Both the position numbers and the translations under genes were made by a program. From the NCBI GenBank assembly GCA_943370385.1, contig CALRQT020000005.1, forward strand, positions 1 through 64,000: a stretch of 64,000 nt of DNA, in the 5' to 3' direction. The notes under the pieces were generated by a model. That model ran no database searches, was not told the DNA's origin, and saw only the letters and a list, made by a program, of their open reading frames with translations. The stretch comes from BAIKAL-G1 sp943370385. Lineage in GTDB: Bacteria; Cyanobacteriota; Cyanobacteriia; PCC-6307; Cyanobiaceae. Shown one piece after another: positions 43,791 through 52,902 of this stretch; positions within the stretch are counted from its first letter, which is position 1, and every line of letters begins with the position of its first letter.

Positions 43791-45590
43791 ATGGTTCTGA
43801 TCCAGGAACAGGCCGCCGTTGTGGTTTGGGGCGGGGGCACGGGTGGTGTGGCGGCAGCCCTACAGGCGGCCCGCTCAGGTGCCCCCACCCTGCTGCTCAC
43901 CCCTGGGCCCTGGTTGGGGGGCATGGTGAGCGCCGCCGGGGTCTGCGCCCCCGATGGCAACGAACTGAGCTGCTGGCAGACCGGGCTCTGGGGGGCCTTC
44001 CTACGGGAGCTGCAGCGCCAGGAACCGGAGGGCCTCGACCAGAACTGGGTGAGTTGCTTCGGCTATCGACCTGCCACGGCGGAGGCGATCCTGCGGCGTT
44101 GGGTGGGGGCCGAAGCCTTGTTGCGCTGGTGGCCGGAGGTGCAGCTGCTGGCGGCGAAACGGCTCGGCAACCGGGTGGTGGCCCTGGACATCGAACGGGA
44201 GGGAGAAGCCTTACGCATTGAGCTGGATCTACTGGTCGATGGCAGCGACCTGGGCGACCTGTTTCCGTTAGTTGGGGCCCCCTACCGGCTCGGCTGGGAG
44301 CCCCAGGAAACCTGGGGTGAACCCAGCGCCCCCACCCTTCAGGCCCTGGTGGGGCAGCCCTTTTTCCACCAACAACTGGTGCAATCGCCCACTTGGGTGG
44401 TGATGGGCCAGCTGGGGGAAGGGCCGTGCCCCCCAGGCTCCGCCTTAGCCGCTCCTTTCGAAGCTGCCACCGGGGCCTTCGGCCTGGAGCGCACCCTCAC
44501 CTACGGGCGCTTGCCTGGCGGCCTGGTGATGCTCAACTGGCCCCTGCAGGGCAATGACTGGCACCAGGGCCTGGCGGCAGCCTTCCAGCCAGGCTCCCCC
44601 GACCACGGCGAGCTGATGGCGGCGATGCGGGCCCATAGCGAGGCCTTTCTGGAGGGCTTCATTAACGCCACAGATGGCTGGTTGCAACCCGGTCAGGCCT
44701 TCCCCCTAGCCGAGGCCCCCATGGCAAGCGGCCGCCTGAAGGGCCCCGGATCCCTGGCCCTGATGCCCTACTGGCGCGAGGGCCGCCGCTTGGTGGGGGT
44801 GGAGGTGGTGATCGAGCAGCAGCTCTTGCCTCTAGGCCCCGGCGAGACCATCGCTCCCCTACCCCTAGATGGCGATGGTGCCATCAGCTCGATCGCCGTC
44901 GGCAACTACCCCAACGACCACCACTACCCGGGGCCGGACTGGCCCCTGGCGGCCAAGAGTTGCCGTTGGGGAGGCCGCTGGAGCGGCACACCGTTCTGCA
45001 TCCCCTATGGGGCCCTGGTCAGCGCCGGGATCGACAACCTGCTGGCGGCAGACAAATGCTTCAGCAGCAGCCACATGGCCAATGGCGCCACCCGGCTCCA
45101 ACCCCTGATCCTCAACATCGGCCAGGCGGCCGGCCTGGCGGCTGCCCTTTGCTGGCAGGGCAAGATTCCGCCGGCGGCATTGCCCGTACGCCACCTGCAG
45201 GAGGCCCTGCTCAGCGATCCCCAGGCCCCGGCGGGTCCCGTGCCCCTCTGGGACACCCCTTGGCACCACCCCCGCTGGGCGGAGCGCCAACGGCGGGTGC
45301 TGGAGGAGCCCAGCCTGCTGGGCCGCAACGGCCACTTTGAGGGGGCTGCCGCGCCTAGGCCCCAGAGCGGATGCTCGGAACCGTTGGAGTCCCTCTGGCA
45401 GGGCTGGATTACCCCCGATGGTTCCGGGGGCTACAGCTTCAACACTGGCGCTGGCCGCTGGCCCCTGATCACCCTGGAGCCCGCCCTGCACCAGTGGTTA
45501 GCAGGCTTGGATCAGGCCCAGGAGGTGGAGCTGATTGGCTCCCTCAACCCCTGGGGACCGTGGCTGCGGGTGTCCCGCCTCGCCCGTTGA
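43791..45590 (+). CDS. FAD-dependent oxidoreductase
   Basis: A 599-residue flavoprotein of the PF12831 type. The Rossmann dinucleotide motif reads WGGGTGGVAAALQAARSG (Gly14, 16 and 19). The sequence continues with AGVCAPDGNELSCW and a C-terminal SSSHMANGATRLQPLI, IGQAAGLAAALC, a typical FAD-domain closing pattern. ATG 43791 is preferred to 43725, which adds a proline-rich leader. The substrate is unknown. It stands alone, divergent from metG. Confidence 0.82.
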   Translation: MVLIQEQAAVVVWGGGTGGVAAALQAARSGAPTLLLTPGPWLGGMVSAAGVCAPDGNELSCWQTGLWGAFLRELQRQEPEGLDQNWVSCFGYRPATAEAILRRWVGAEALLRWWPEVQLLAAKRLGNRVVALDIEREGEALRIELDLLVDGSDLGDLFPLVGAPYRLGWEPQETWGEPSAPTLQALVGQPFFHQQLVQSPTWVVMGQLGEGPCPPGSALAAPFEAATGAFGLERTLTYGRLPGGLVMLNWPLQGNDWHQGLAAAFQPGSPDHGELMAAMRAHSEAFLEGFINATDGWLQPGQAFPLAEAPMASGRLKGPGSLALMPYWREGRRLVGVEVVIEQQLLPLGPGETIAPLPLDGDGAISSIAVGNYPNDHHYPGPDWPLAAKSCRWGGRWSGTPFCIPYGALVSAGIDNLLAADKCFSSSHMANGATRLQPLILNIGQAAGLAAALCWQGKIPPAALPVRHLQEALLSDPQAPAGPVPLWDTPWHHPRWAERQRRVLEEPSLLGRNGHFEGAAAPRPQSGCSEPLESLWQGWITPDGSGGYSFNTGAGRWPLITLEPALHQWLAGLDQAQEVELIGSLNPWGPWLRVSRLAR

Positions 45591-45615
45591 GCTGGTCAGC
45601 CAAGGCAATCGACCC

Positions 45616-47670
45616 TTAAGCAGGTCCCAGGCCGCGGGGTCCTGTGCCCCTATGGCCCGACAGCCGCAGCAAATCCGCAAACGAGTCCACCTCGCGTACC
45701 TTCACCACCAAAGCTTCACCCGGTTCACAGGACTCCCGCACAACCACCGGCAGGTCCATGGCCAGGGCGTCGAGGCGCACCAGGGCCAGGCCGTCCTGGG
45801 GCTTGAGCCAGCGCAGGAAGATGCCTTCAAAGCTGTGCTGCTGGTGGGCTTCAAACCACACCTGTTGCCAGTGGCGCTGGTCTTCGCGGCTGATTTGGAT
45901 TCCCTGGCGCAGGGCGTGATCCAGTTGTTCCAGAAGTTCACTGAGCTCCTCCGCCGGCACAACGGGCTCGCCAGCGGCCTGGGCCGCCAGCTGGCGCTGG
46001 GCGATCAGGTCGCCGTAGCGGCGAATGGGGGAGGTGATCTGCACGTAGGCCTCCAGGCCCAGGCTGAAGTGGGAGGCCGGTTGGGCCGTGGTTAAGCCAC
46101 GGCTGAGCCCCTTGCGCAGGGCCGCATGGCGCACCGGACCAGGCGGTAGGGCGAGCAGTTCCGCCTCCGGCGGCAGCGTGCAATCGGGCTGGCCGCGGTA
46201 GGGCAGGGCCAGGCCGGACTCGGCTCCCATCGCCCCGACTACGGCCCCAGCCAGGATCATCGCTTCGGCGACCAGGAGGCGCGACACCGAAGGCTCCACC
46301 ACCTCCAATTCCGGCCGGCCGTCCTGCTGGCTGATGCGTCCCTCGCTTTGATCCATCTGCAGGGCGCCCTGGGCCTGGCGCCATTGGCGCCGACGCTGCA
46401 GGAGGCCATCGAGCACGGCCAGCTCCGCATCGGGAGGCGGCGCCAACTCAATCAGCTCATCGGCATCCTCGTAGGTGAGCCGGTATAGGGGACGGATCCA
46501 GGAGCGCTGCAGGGTGTGGCTGGCCACGGCCCCCTCGCCATCGAGTTCCACGGCCAAACTCCAGGCCGCGCATCGTTGGCCCTGGCGCAGGCTGAAGGGG
46601 CCCTCCGAGAGGGCGGGCGGGAACATCGGCACGCTGCCACCGGCCAAATACAGGCTGCTAGCCCGCCGCAAGGCTTCCTGATCCAGGGGGCTGCCTGCGG
46701 CCACCAGTCGCCCCGGATCGGCCACATGGATCCAGATGCGCCAGCCCATCTCGCCGTTGGACTCGAGCGAAAGGGCATCATCAATTTCGCGGGTGTCGGC
46801 GTCATCGATCGTCACGGTTTTGAGCCCGGTGAGATCAACGCGCTCCTCGTCGCCCGGCCAGGTCTCCTCCGAACGCGCAGCTAAATCGGCCGCCAGATCA
46901 AGTAGCTCGGCAGTGAATCCGGCCGACCAGGTGGTGCCAGCCAGGCTGGGCAGGCGATGGGCATCCCAGAGGCCCAGGTCACTGAGCAGGCGACGAATGT
47001 CGCCGCTGCTAGGCCCGCAGCCGGCCGCCTGCAGGGCCTGGCGCAGCTCCGGACCAGGCGGCACCGCTTCTTCGCCCAGGGCCAGGGTCTGCAGGGTCTC
47101 TAGCTCCGCCCGTTGGTCAGGCTGGGCAGCGGCCAGCTGGTCTGGGCCCAAGGGCTGGCGGGCGGCCAGAAGCCCGTACCAGAGCTGGCGCCGACTCTCC
47201 CGCAAGACCAGCTTGCGACGATCGCGGCGCAGCTGGTGGAGGTCGTCGCGGCTGCGACGCTGGACCTGGCCCTGGCGCCAACGGAAAAAATCTTGCTGGT
47301 GCAACAGCAGCCAGCAGGCCGCCAGGGCCAGGGCTGTGGTGTCCGGGGCCAGTAACTCCACCAGGGCGTCCAAGGCCATGGGCCCGTCGTCACCCTCCAG
47401 CAACAGCCAGGCAGCGGCCAGGTCCCGGCGGCTGGGCGTGGCCGCCGTTAGGGCTGCGGCGCTGAATTGCCAAGGCAAAGCCCCCAGGCTGGCCGCGGGG
47501 GCCGCGCCTGGGGGCAAGGGGTAAATCAGGTCTAGGTCCCGCAGGGGCAAGCGCTCCGGCTTGGCTTCAAATCCCACCAAAACGGCAGCCTTGCTGCCAT
47601 GAAGATCGGAAACCAACGCCAAACGGGGACCTGAACGGGTCTGTACTCCGACCAGGTCGCCGTTTTGCAA
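45616..47670 (-). CDS. Ribonuclease II/R-family exoribonuclease
   Basis: A 684-residue 3'-5' exoribonuclease. The RNB catalytic domain, about residues 280-570, has DDADTREIDDALSLE (metal-binding aspartates) and HVADPGRLV, with YQRQ-like stretches further on; the C-terminal S1-type domain includes YVQITSPIRRYGDLIAQRQL. The N-terminus is a cold-shock/winged-helix-like extension. It degrades mRNA and rRNA fragments. It lies 17 bases behind rpsR with the same orientation, the common cyanobacterial order rpmG-rpsR-RNase. Confidence 0.9.
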   Translation of the reverse strand: MQNGDLVGVQTRSGPRLALVSDLHGSKAAVLVGFEAKPERLPLRDLDLIYPLPPGAAPAASLGALPWQFSAAALTAATPSRRDLAAAWLLLEGDDGPMALDALVELLAPDTTALALAACWLLLHQQDFFRWRQGQVQRRSRDDLHQLRRDRRKLVLRESRRQLWYGLLAARQPLGPDQLAAAQPDQRAELETLQTLALGEEAVPPGPELRQALQAAGCGPSSGDIRRLLSDLGLWDAHRLPSLAGTTWSAGFTAELLDLAADLAARSEETWPGDEERVDLTGLKTVTIDDADTREIDDALSLESNGEMGWRIWIHVADPGRLVAAGSPLDQEALRRASSLYLAGGSVPMFPPALSEGPFSLRQGQRCAAWSLAVELDGEGAVASHTLQRSWIRPLYRLTYEDADELIELAPPPDAELAVLDGLLQRRRQWRQAQGALQMDQSEGRISQQDGRPELEVVEPSVSRLLVAEAMILAGAVVGAMGAESGLALPYRGQPDCTLPPEAELLALPPGPVRHAALRKGLSRGLTTAQPASHFSLGLEAYVQITSPIRRYGDLIAQRQLAAQAAGEPVVPAEELSELLEQLDHALRQGIQISREDQRHWQQVWFEAHQQHSFEGIFLRWLKPQDGLALVRLDALAMDLPVVVRESCEPGEALVVKVREVDSFADLLRLSGHRGTGPRGLGPA

Positions 47671-47687
47671 GGAACTCTCCGAGGGCG

Positions 47688-47909
47688 TTAGCCCTCAGGA
47701 TTGACGAAGGGCAGCAGGGCCATGATGCGGGCGCGCTTCACGGCATTGGTGAGGTCGCGCTGTTGCTGGGCGGTGAGGCCGGTGAGACGACGGGCCAGGA
47801 TCTTGCCGCGCTCGGTGATGAACTTCTTGAGGAGGTCCACATCCTTGTAGTCGATCGGATCGCCGGGCTTGATCGGCGACAGGCGCTTTTTGAAAAAGGA
47901 GCTGGTCAT
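47688..47909 (-). CDS. rpsR: 30S ribosomal protein S18
   Basis: A 73-residue S18. Core residues IDYKDVDLLKKFITERGKIL, then RLTGLTAQQQRDLTNAVKRA and the ending RIMALLPFV are nearly the family consensus. Component of the 30S platform, next to S6. Between rpmG and the RNase gene in an operon. Confidence 0.97.
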   Translation of the reverse strand: MTSSFFKKRLSPIKPGDPIDYKDVDLLKKFITERGKILARRLTGLTAQQQRDLTNAVKRARIMALLPFVNPEG

Positions 47910-47946
47910 GGATGAACGGAAGAAGGGGTGGGCAGCAAGGCGAGGG

Positions 47947-48141
47947 TCACTTGATTTCCTTGTGAACCGTGGACTTGTTGCAATGGGGGCAGAACTTCTT
48001 CAGTTCAATCCGCTCGGTGGTGTTGCGGCGGTTCTTCTCGGTGGTGTAACGGGACACACCGGGGGAACGCTTCGCGGGGTTGGACCGGCATTCGGTGCAC
48101 TCAAGAGTGATCACGAGCCGGACGCCCTTGTTTTTGGCCAT
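47947..48141 (-). CDS. rpmG: 50S ribosomal protein L33
   Basis: A 64-residue L33 with the zinc-binding cysteine pairs CTEC and CPHC. The ATG at 48141 (MAKNKGVRL) is the conserved N-terminus; a frame beginning at 48177 adds a non-homologous leader. First gene of the rpmG-rpsR operon, divergent from pheT. Confidence 0.97.
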   Translation of the reverse strand: MAKNKGVRLVITLECTECRSNPAKRSPGVSRYTTEKNRRNTTERIELKKFCPHCNKSTVHKEIK

Positions 48142-48256
48142 AAGGACGTTGCGCCGCTGTTGCGATGCAAATGACAATGCAACACCTTACCCCGTCGCCG
48201 GACCCAGTGCTGCCAAGCCTGGTGCCTAGGATCGCCCCCACTTCCTGATTAAGTCG

Positions 48257-50788
48257 ATGCGGGTCTCGCTCCAATGGCTGCGGGAGCTTGTGGCCTGTGA
48301 TCTACCAGCCGCCGAGCTGGGTGAGCGCCTGTCCATGGCCGGCTTCGAGCTCGATGGCCTCGAAGATCTCGCCGCCCAGGCCGCCGGGGTGGTGGTGGGC
48401 TTCGTCGAGCAGCGCGATCCCCATCCCAATGCCGACAAGCTGAGCGTCTGCCGGGTGCAGATCGGCGCCGCCGAACCGCTGCAAATTGTCTGTGGCGCCG
48501 CCAACGTGCGCGCCGGAATCCATGTGCCCGTGGCCACCGTGGGCGCCTACTTGCCCGCCGTTGACCTCACGATTAAGCCGGCCGAACTGCGGGGCGTGGC
48601 CAGCAGCGGCATGATCTGCTCCCTCAAGGAGCTGGGCCTGGCCGATAGCTCCGACGGCATTGCCATTCTCGATCAGCTGCTCGAAGTCGTGCCTGGGGTG
48701 GGCTCCCCGGTGGGGCCCAGTTTGGGCCTGGATGACCAGGTGATGGAGCTGGCGATCACCGCCAACCGGCCCGATGGCCTCTCGATGCGGGGCATCGCCC
48801 GGGAGGTGGCCGCCCTCACCGGCGCCCCCCTCACCCTGCCGCCGGCCGATCCGGCCATCACCGCTGGGCCCTTACCCCTTGGGTCTGAAGCGCTGGGCGC
48901 CATGGAAGCCGGCGGGGTATTCAGCCTCACGGCCCTTACGGGTATCCAGCTGGGCCCATCGCCGCGCTGGCTGCAGAGCCGTTTGGAGCGTTCCGGTCTG
49001 CGTCCGATCAATGCGGTGGTCGACATCACCAATTTGGTGATGCTGGAAACCGGCCAACCCCTGCATGCCTTTGATGCGGCCCGTCTGGCCAGCCTGGGAG
49101 AGCTAAAGGTTGGCGATCCTGGCCCCGGTGTTGGGGCCATCGGCCTGCGCCAGGCCAGCAGCGAGGAGGCCTTCCGGGCCCTCGATGGCAGTGAGCACCA
49201 GCTCAGTGACGAGGCCCTGGTCGTCACCTACGCCGAAGCACCCATCGCCCTGGCCGGGGTGATCGGTGGCGCCAACAGTGCCGTCACGGACAGCACCACG
49301 GCGATCTGGTTGGAGGCGGCCGTCTTCGCCCCCCAGGCGGTGCGCCGCAGTGCCCGCAGCGTGGGCCTGCGCACCGATGCCAGCAGCCGCTTTGAAAAGG
49401 GCCTGCCACCGGAAGTCACCCTGGCGGCGGCCGATCGGGCCGTGGCCCTGTTGAAAGAGCTGTGTGGCGCCACCGTGGAGGCTCGTTGGTGTCACCAGCG
49501 GCCCACGGATGGCCCCACCCCGTTACTGCTCCGCCGCGATGCCCTGCATCAACTGTTGGGCCAGGTGCAAGTGCTCGAAGGCGAGCCTGGAGAGTTCGAT
49601 GACCTGGACGACGAGCAGATCGTTCAAACCCTGACCGCCCTGGGCTGCGAACTCAGCGAGCTCGACGGTGGCGAGGGTTGGGACGTGCTGGTGCCTCCCT
49701 CCCGCAGCCAGGATTTGGTGCGCGAGGTGGACTTGATTGAGGAGGTGGCCCGCCTGGTGGGTTACGACCGTTTCGGCTGCCACCTGCCCGATCCCCTCGA
49801 ACCGGGGGGCCTTAGCCCCAATCAGCAGGTGGAGCGGCGCCTGCGCCGCGCCCTGGCCTCCGCCGGCCTGCAGGAAACCTGCCACCTCTCCCTAGGACCT
49901 GCCACCAGCGTCCTTCGGGCCGCAGGGGCTGAAGCCGAAGTGGCGGCCGCTGCGCCCCCCACCCGGTTGCCCCTCGCCAATCCCCTCCTGGCCGACTACA
50001 GCCATCTGCGCGATGGCTTGGTGGAGGAGTTGCTGCTGGCGGCCCGCCGCAACCTGCAGGCGGGCCGCTCCGGCTTCTGGGCCTTTGAGATCGGCACCGT
50101 CTTTGCCCCAGGGTCCAAGGGCCCCAGCCAAAGCCAACGCGTGGCCGGGATTGTTTGCGGCAGCCGCTCTTCTGAGCTCTGGAGCACCGGTGGCAAGCCA
50201 CCAGCTCCCGGCTACTTCCAGGCCCGGGGCCTGCTGCAGCAAGCCCTTGCCGCCGTTGGCATCCCCGCCGACGACCGTCTCCTGCCAACCGATCCCGCAG
50301 ACCATCCCCTCCTGCACCCGGGACGATCGGCCCAGCTGTTGATCGAGGGGCGCCCCGTGGGCTGGTTCGGCCAGCTCCATCCCGTCCAGGCTGAAGCCCT
50401 GGATTGTCCGGACGCCACCCACCTGTTCGAACTAGAGCTGGCGCCCCTGTTGACCGCAGCCACCCGCCGCAATCGCTACCAGCCCAGCTTTGCTGCCTAC
50501 GCCACCGTGCCGGCCTCGGAGCGGGACCTGGCCCTGGTGGTGCCCACCAGCGTGAGCTGCGGTCAGTTGCTGGCGGCGATCCGCAAGGCCGGCAAGCCCC
50601 TGCTGGAGCAGGCCGACCTGCTGGATCGCTATCAGGGGGCCCAGGTGGCCGCCGGGAGCTGCAGCCAGGCCTTCCGGCTGCGCTATCGCGATGCCAAGCG
50701 CACCCTCACCGAAGCCGAAGTGGAACAGGCCCACCAAGCGGTTCGCACGGCCCTGGAGAGCCAGTTCCAGGCCCAGTTGCGCAGCTAG
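48257..50788 (+). CDS. pheT: Phenylalanyl-tRNA synthetase beta chain
   Basis: An 843-residue PheT. Domains in order: B1/EMAP-type OB tRNA-binding domain (PHPNADKLSVCRVQIG, about residues 55-72), B3/B4 editing domain (ITANRPDGLSMRGIAREVAAL), B5, and a C-terminal FDX-ACB domain (ASERDLALVVP, QAFRLRYRDAKRTLTEAEV). With PheS (not in the window) it charges tRNA-Phe. Bacterial length (about 800) is matched. It is divergent from rpmG with a 115-bp gap and convergent with rlmD. Confidence 0.96.
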   Translation: MRVSLQWLRELVACDLPAAELGERLSMAGFELDGLEDLAAQAAGVVVGFVEQRDPHPNADKLSVCRVQIGAAEPLQIVCGAANVRAGIHVPVATVGAYLPAVDLTIKPAELRGVASSGMICSLKELGLADSSDGIAILDQLLEVVPGVGSPVGPSLGLDDQVMELAITANRPDGLSMRGIAREVAALTGAPLTLPPADPAITAGPLPLGSEALGAMEAGGVFSLTALTGIQLGPSPRWLQSRLERSGLRPINAVVDITNLVMLETGQPLHAFDAARLASLGELKVGDPGPGVGAIGLRQASSEEAFRALDGSEHQLSDEALVVTYAEAPIALAGVIGGANSAVTDSTTAIWLEAAVFAPQAVRRSARSVGLRTDASSRFEKGLPPEVTLAAADRAVALLKELCGATVEARWCHQRPTDGPTPLLLRRDALHQLLGQVQVLEGEPGEFDDLDDEQIVQTLTALGCELSELDGGEGWDVLVPPSRSQDLVREVDLIEEVARLVGYDRFGCHLPDPLEPGGLSPNQQVERRLRRALASAGLQETCHLSLGPATSVLRAAGAEAEVAAAAPPTRLPLANPLLADYSHLRDGLVEELLLAARRNLQAGRSGFWAFEIGTVFAPGSKGPSQSQRVAGIVCGSRSSELWSTGGKPPAPGYFQARGLLQQALAAVGIPADDRLLPTDPADHPLLHPGRSAQLLIEGRPVGWFGQLHPVQAEALDCPDATHLFELELAPLLTAATRRNRYQPSFAAYATVPASERDLALVVPTSVSCGQLLAAIRKAGKPLLEQADLLDRYQGAQVAAGSCSQAFRLRYRDAKRTLTEAEVEQAHQAVRTALESQFQAQLRS

Positions 50789-50848
50789 GCCACCCAGGCT
50801 CGGGCCAGCCACCCCCAACGCCACGACTGTGTTCAGGCTCTGGCCCTG

Positions 50849-52231
50849 TCAGATCCGCTTCAACACGGCCAGGGTCTCCACATGGCTGGTTTGGGGGAAG
50901 AAATCGATCGGCTGCACGCGCTGAACGGCCAAGCGCCCTTCTCCGGTCAACAGGGCCAAATCCCGGGCCAAGGTGGCCGGGTTACAGCTGATGTAGGCCA
51001 CGGTGGCGGGCGGAACCGCCCCGATCGCGGCACTGAGGAGGGCGGGCAGGCCCTTACGGGGGGGATCCAGCAGCAGGCCATCGATGGCACCAAGCCGCTC
51101 CACCAGGTTGGCCCCCACTTCGGCCTGCTCAAAGGTGGCCCGGTTCAGCCCATTGGCGACGGCATTGGCCCTGGCCTGCTCGACCGACGCCAGGTGGCTC
51201 TCCAAGCCCAACACCCGGGCACCGGCGGCGGCCAGGGGCAAGCTGAAGGTGCCAATGCCGCAGTAGGCATCGACCAACTCCTGGCCTTCCAGGGGTCCGA
51301 AGGCCTCCAGCAGCAGGGGCACAAGCCGCTCGGCCTGAACCGTGTTGACCTGGAAGAAGGTATCTGGGGCAATGGTGAGCCCAATCCCGCCAAAGCGCTC
51401 GCGCACAAAGCCCCGTCCCGCCAGCACCCTTGTTTCGGGCCCCATCAGGGTGTTCGTGGCTAGGGGCTGGAGGTTGAGGCACACCCCCACCACCTGGGGC
51501 CAGCGCTCCAACCAGTGGGCGGCGATGTCCTCGAGACCATCGAGCTCGTCGTGGCTGCTGATCAAGGTGATCAGAATCTCGCCACTGTGGTGGCCGACCC
51601 GCAGGGCCAGATGGCGCAGGCCGCCGTCCTGGTCCAGATGGACATCCACCGGCCAATCGCTGGCCTCCAGATCGGCCTTCAAGGGGGCGATCAGGGCATC
51701 GATGCGGGGATCGAGAACGGGGCAGCGGTTGAGGTTGACGATGCGGTGGCTGCCGCGGCGGTAATAGCCGGCCCGCAGCTGACCATCGCCCTCGCGCCGC
51801 TCCAAGGGGATCGTGGCCCGATTGCGGTAGCCCAGGGTCGTCTCCGCTGGGATCAGGGGGTCCACGGCGCAGTCGAGCCCACCAATGCGGCGCAGGGCCT
51901 GCACCACAAGCTGTTCCTTCCAATGGGCCTGGGGGGCGTCTTGCCAATGCTGCAGGCTGCAACCGCCGCAACGCTCGGCCAGGATGCAGGGGGGGCGGCG
52001 CCGCAGGGGCGAAGCCACCACCACGGCCTGGAGTTCGGCCTCGAGGTGCCGCCGTTGGACCCGGCGCACAACCACGGCAACCCGTTCTTGGGGCAGGGCT
52101 CCGGGGACGAATACCACCCGCTCTTGCCAGCGGCCCACCCCCTGGCCCTCGTGGCCGAGGTCAGTGATGTCAAGTTCGAAGCGATCGCCGATGCGGCCGA
52201 TCGGCGCGGTGGCGGAGGGAGGCTGGACCAT
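50849..52231 (-). CDS. rlmD: 23S rRNA (uracil-C5)-methyltransferase, RlmD type
   Basis: A 460-residue RumA/TrmA-family enzyme. The N-terminal TRAM domain reads FELDITDLGHEGQGVG; the Fe-S cysteine region has CILAERCGGCSLQHW; the SAM pocket has DAYCGIGTFSLPLA; the catalytic motifs are LLDPPRKGL and YISCNPATLARDL. It methylates uracil in 23S rRNA using SAM. Whether RlmD or the RlmCD-like paralogue cannot be separated by eye. Divergent from apcD across 92 bp. Confidence 0.88.
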   Translation of the reverse strand: MVQPPSATAPIGRIGDRFELDITDLGHEGQGVGRWQERVVFVPGALPQERVAVVVRRVQRRHLEAELQAVVVASPLRRRPPCILAERCGGCSLQHWQDAPQAHWKEQLVVQALRRIGGLDCAVDPLIPAETTLGYRNRATIPLERREGDGQLRAGYYRRGSHRIVNLNRCPVLDPRIDALIAPLKADLEASDWPVDVHLDQDGGLRHLALRVGHHSGEILITLISSHDELDGLEDIAAHWLERWPQVVGVCLNLQPLATNTLMGPETRVLAGRGFVRERFGGIGLTIAPDTFFQVNTVQAERLVPLLLEAFGPLEGQELVDAYCGIGTFSLPLAAAGARVLGLESHLASVEQARANAVANGLNRATFEQAEVGANLVERLGAIDGLLLDPPRKGLPALLSAAIGAVPPATVAYISCNPATLARDLALLTGEGRLAVQRVQPIDFFPQTSHVETLAVLKRI

Positions 52232-52323
52232 ACCCCGACCCTATCGGTGCGTAACACCTCTCGTCAGATCGCCGGGTTCAGGCGCCAGGCTGGATACAAT
52301 TCCAAAGCGCATGGTGCTATCGG

Positions 52324-52818
52324 ATGAGCGTCGTTCGGGATCTGATCCTTCAGGCAGATGATCAGCTGCGTTACCCGACCGGCGGCGAACTGCGCTCCAT
52401 GGTCGAGTTTCTCGCCGAGGGAGGCGGTCGCCTGCGGGTGGTCCGGGCCCTCACCGACAACGAGCGCAAGATTGTTGATGAGGCGGCCCGCCAACTGTTC
52501 AGCCGCAAACCTGACTATGTGGCTCCAGGTGGTAACGCCTACGGCCAGAAGCAGCGCGCCCAGTGCCTGCGTGATTTCAGCTGGTACCTGCGCCTCGTCA
52601 CCTATGGGGTGCTGGCTGGCAGCACCGAAATGATCCAGCAAATCGGCCTGGTCGGTGCCCGCGAGATGTACAACAGCCTGGGCGTGCCCATGCCCGGCAT
52701 GGTGGAAGCGATGCGCTGCATTAAAGAGGCGTCCTTGGTGCTTTTGGGTGCCGATGATGCCGCCTTGGCCGCACCCTATTTCGACTATTTAATTCAAGGC
52801 ATGCAGACCCCTAACTGA
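52324..52818 (+). CDS. apcD: Allophycocyanin alpha-B chain (ApcD)
   Basis: A 164-residue phycobiliprotein. The beginning SVVRDLILQADDQLRYPTGG is the ApcD N-terminus; the bilin-binding Cys81 is in RAQCLRDFSWYLRLVTYG; GVLAGSTEMIQ and YFDYLIQ follow. ApcD is a terminal energy emitter in the phycobilisome core and is linked to transfer to photosystem I. ApcD is preferred over ApcF because of the N-terminal match. A possible -10 element TACAAT lies at 52295-52300, upstream of the start. Confidence 0.93.
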   Translation: MSVVRDLILQADDQLRYPTGGELRSMVEFLAEGGGRLRVVRALTDNERKIVDEAARQLFSRKPDYVAPGGNAYGQKQRAQCLRDFSWYLRLVTYGVLAGSTEMIQQIGLVGAREMYNSLGVPMPGMVEAMRCIKEASLVLLGADDAALAAPYFDYLIQGMQTPN

Positions 52819-52879
52819 ACCGTTTCCCCCGGGCTTGCTCTCAGGCCATGCCCCCATCGGCAGGCGAACCAATCAGCGC

Positions 52880-52902
52880 AAGGCCCCTGCGGGGCCTTTT
52901 TT
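52880..52902 (+). terminator. Intrinsic terminator of apcD
   Basis: AAGGCCCC, loop TGC and GGGGCCTT, followed by TTTTTTA. A strong rho-independent terminator about 60 bases after the apcD stop. Confidence 0.92.
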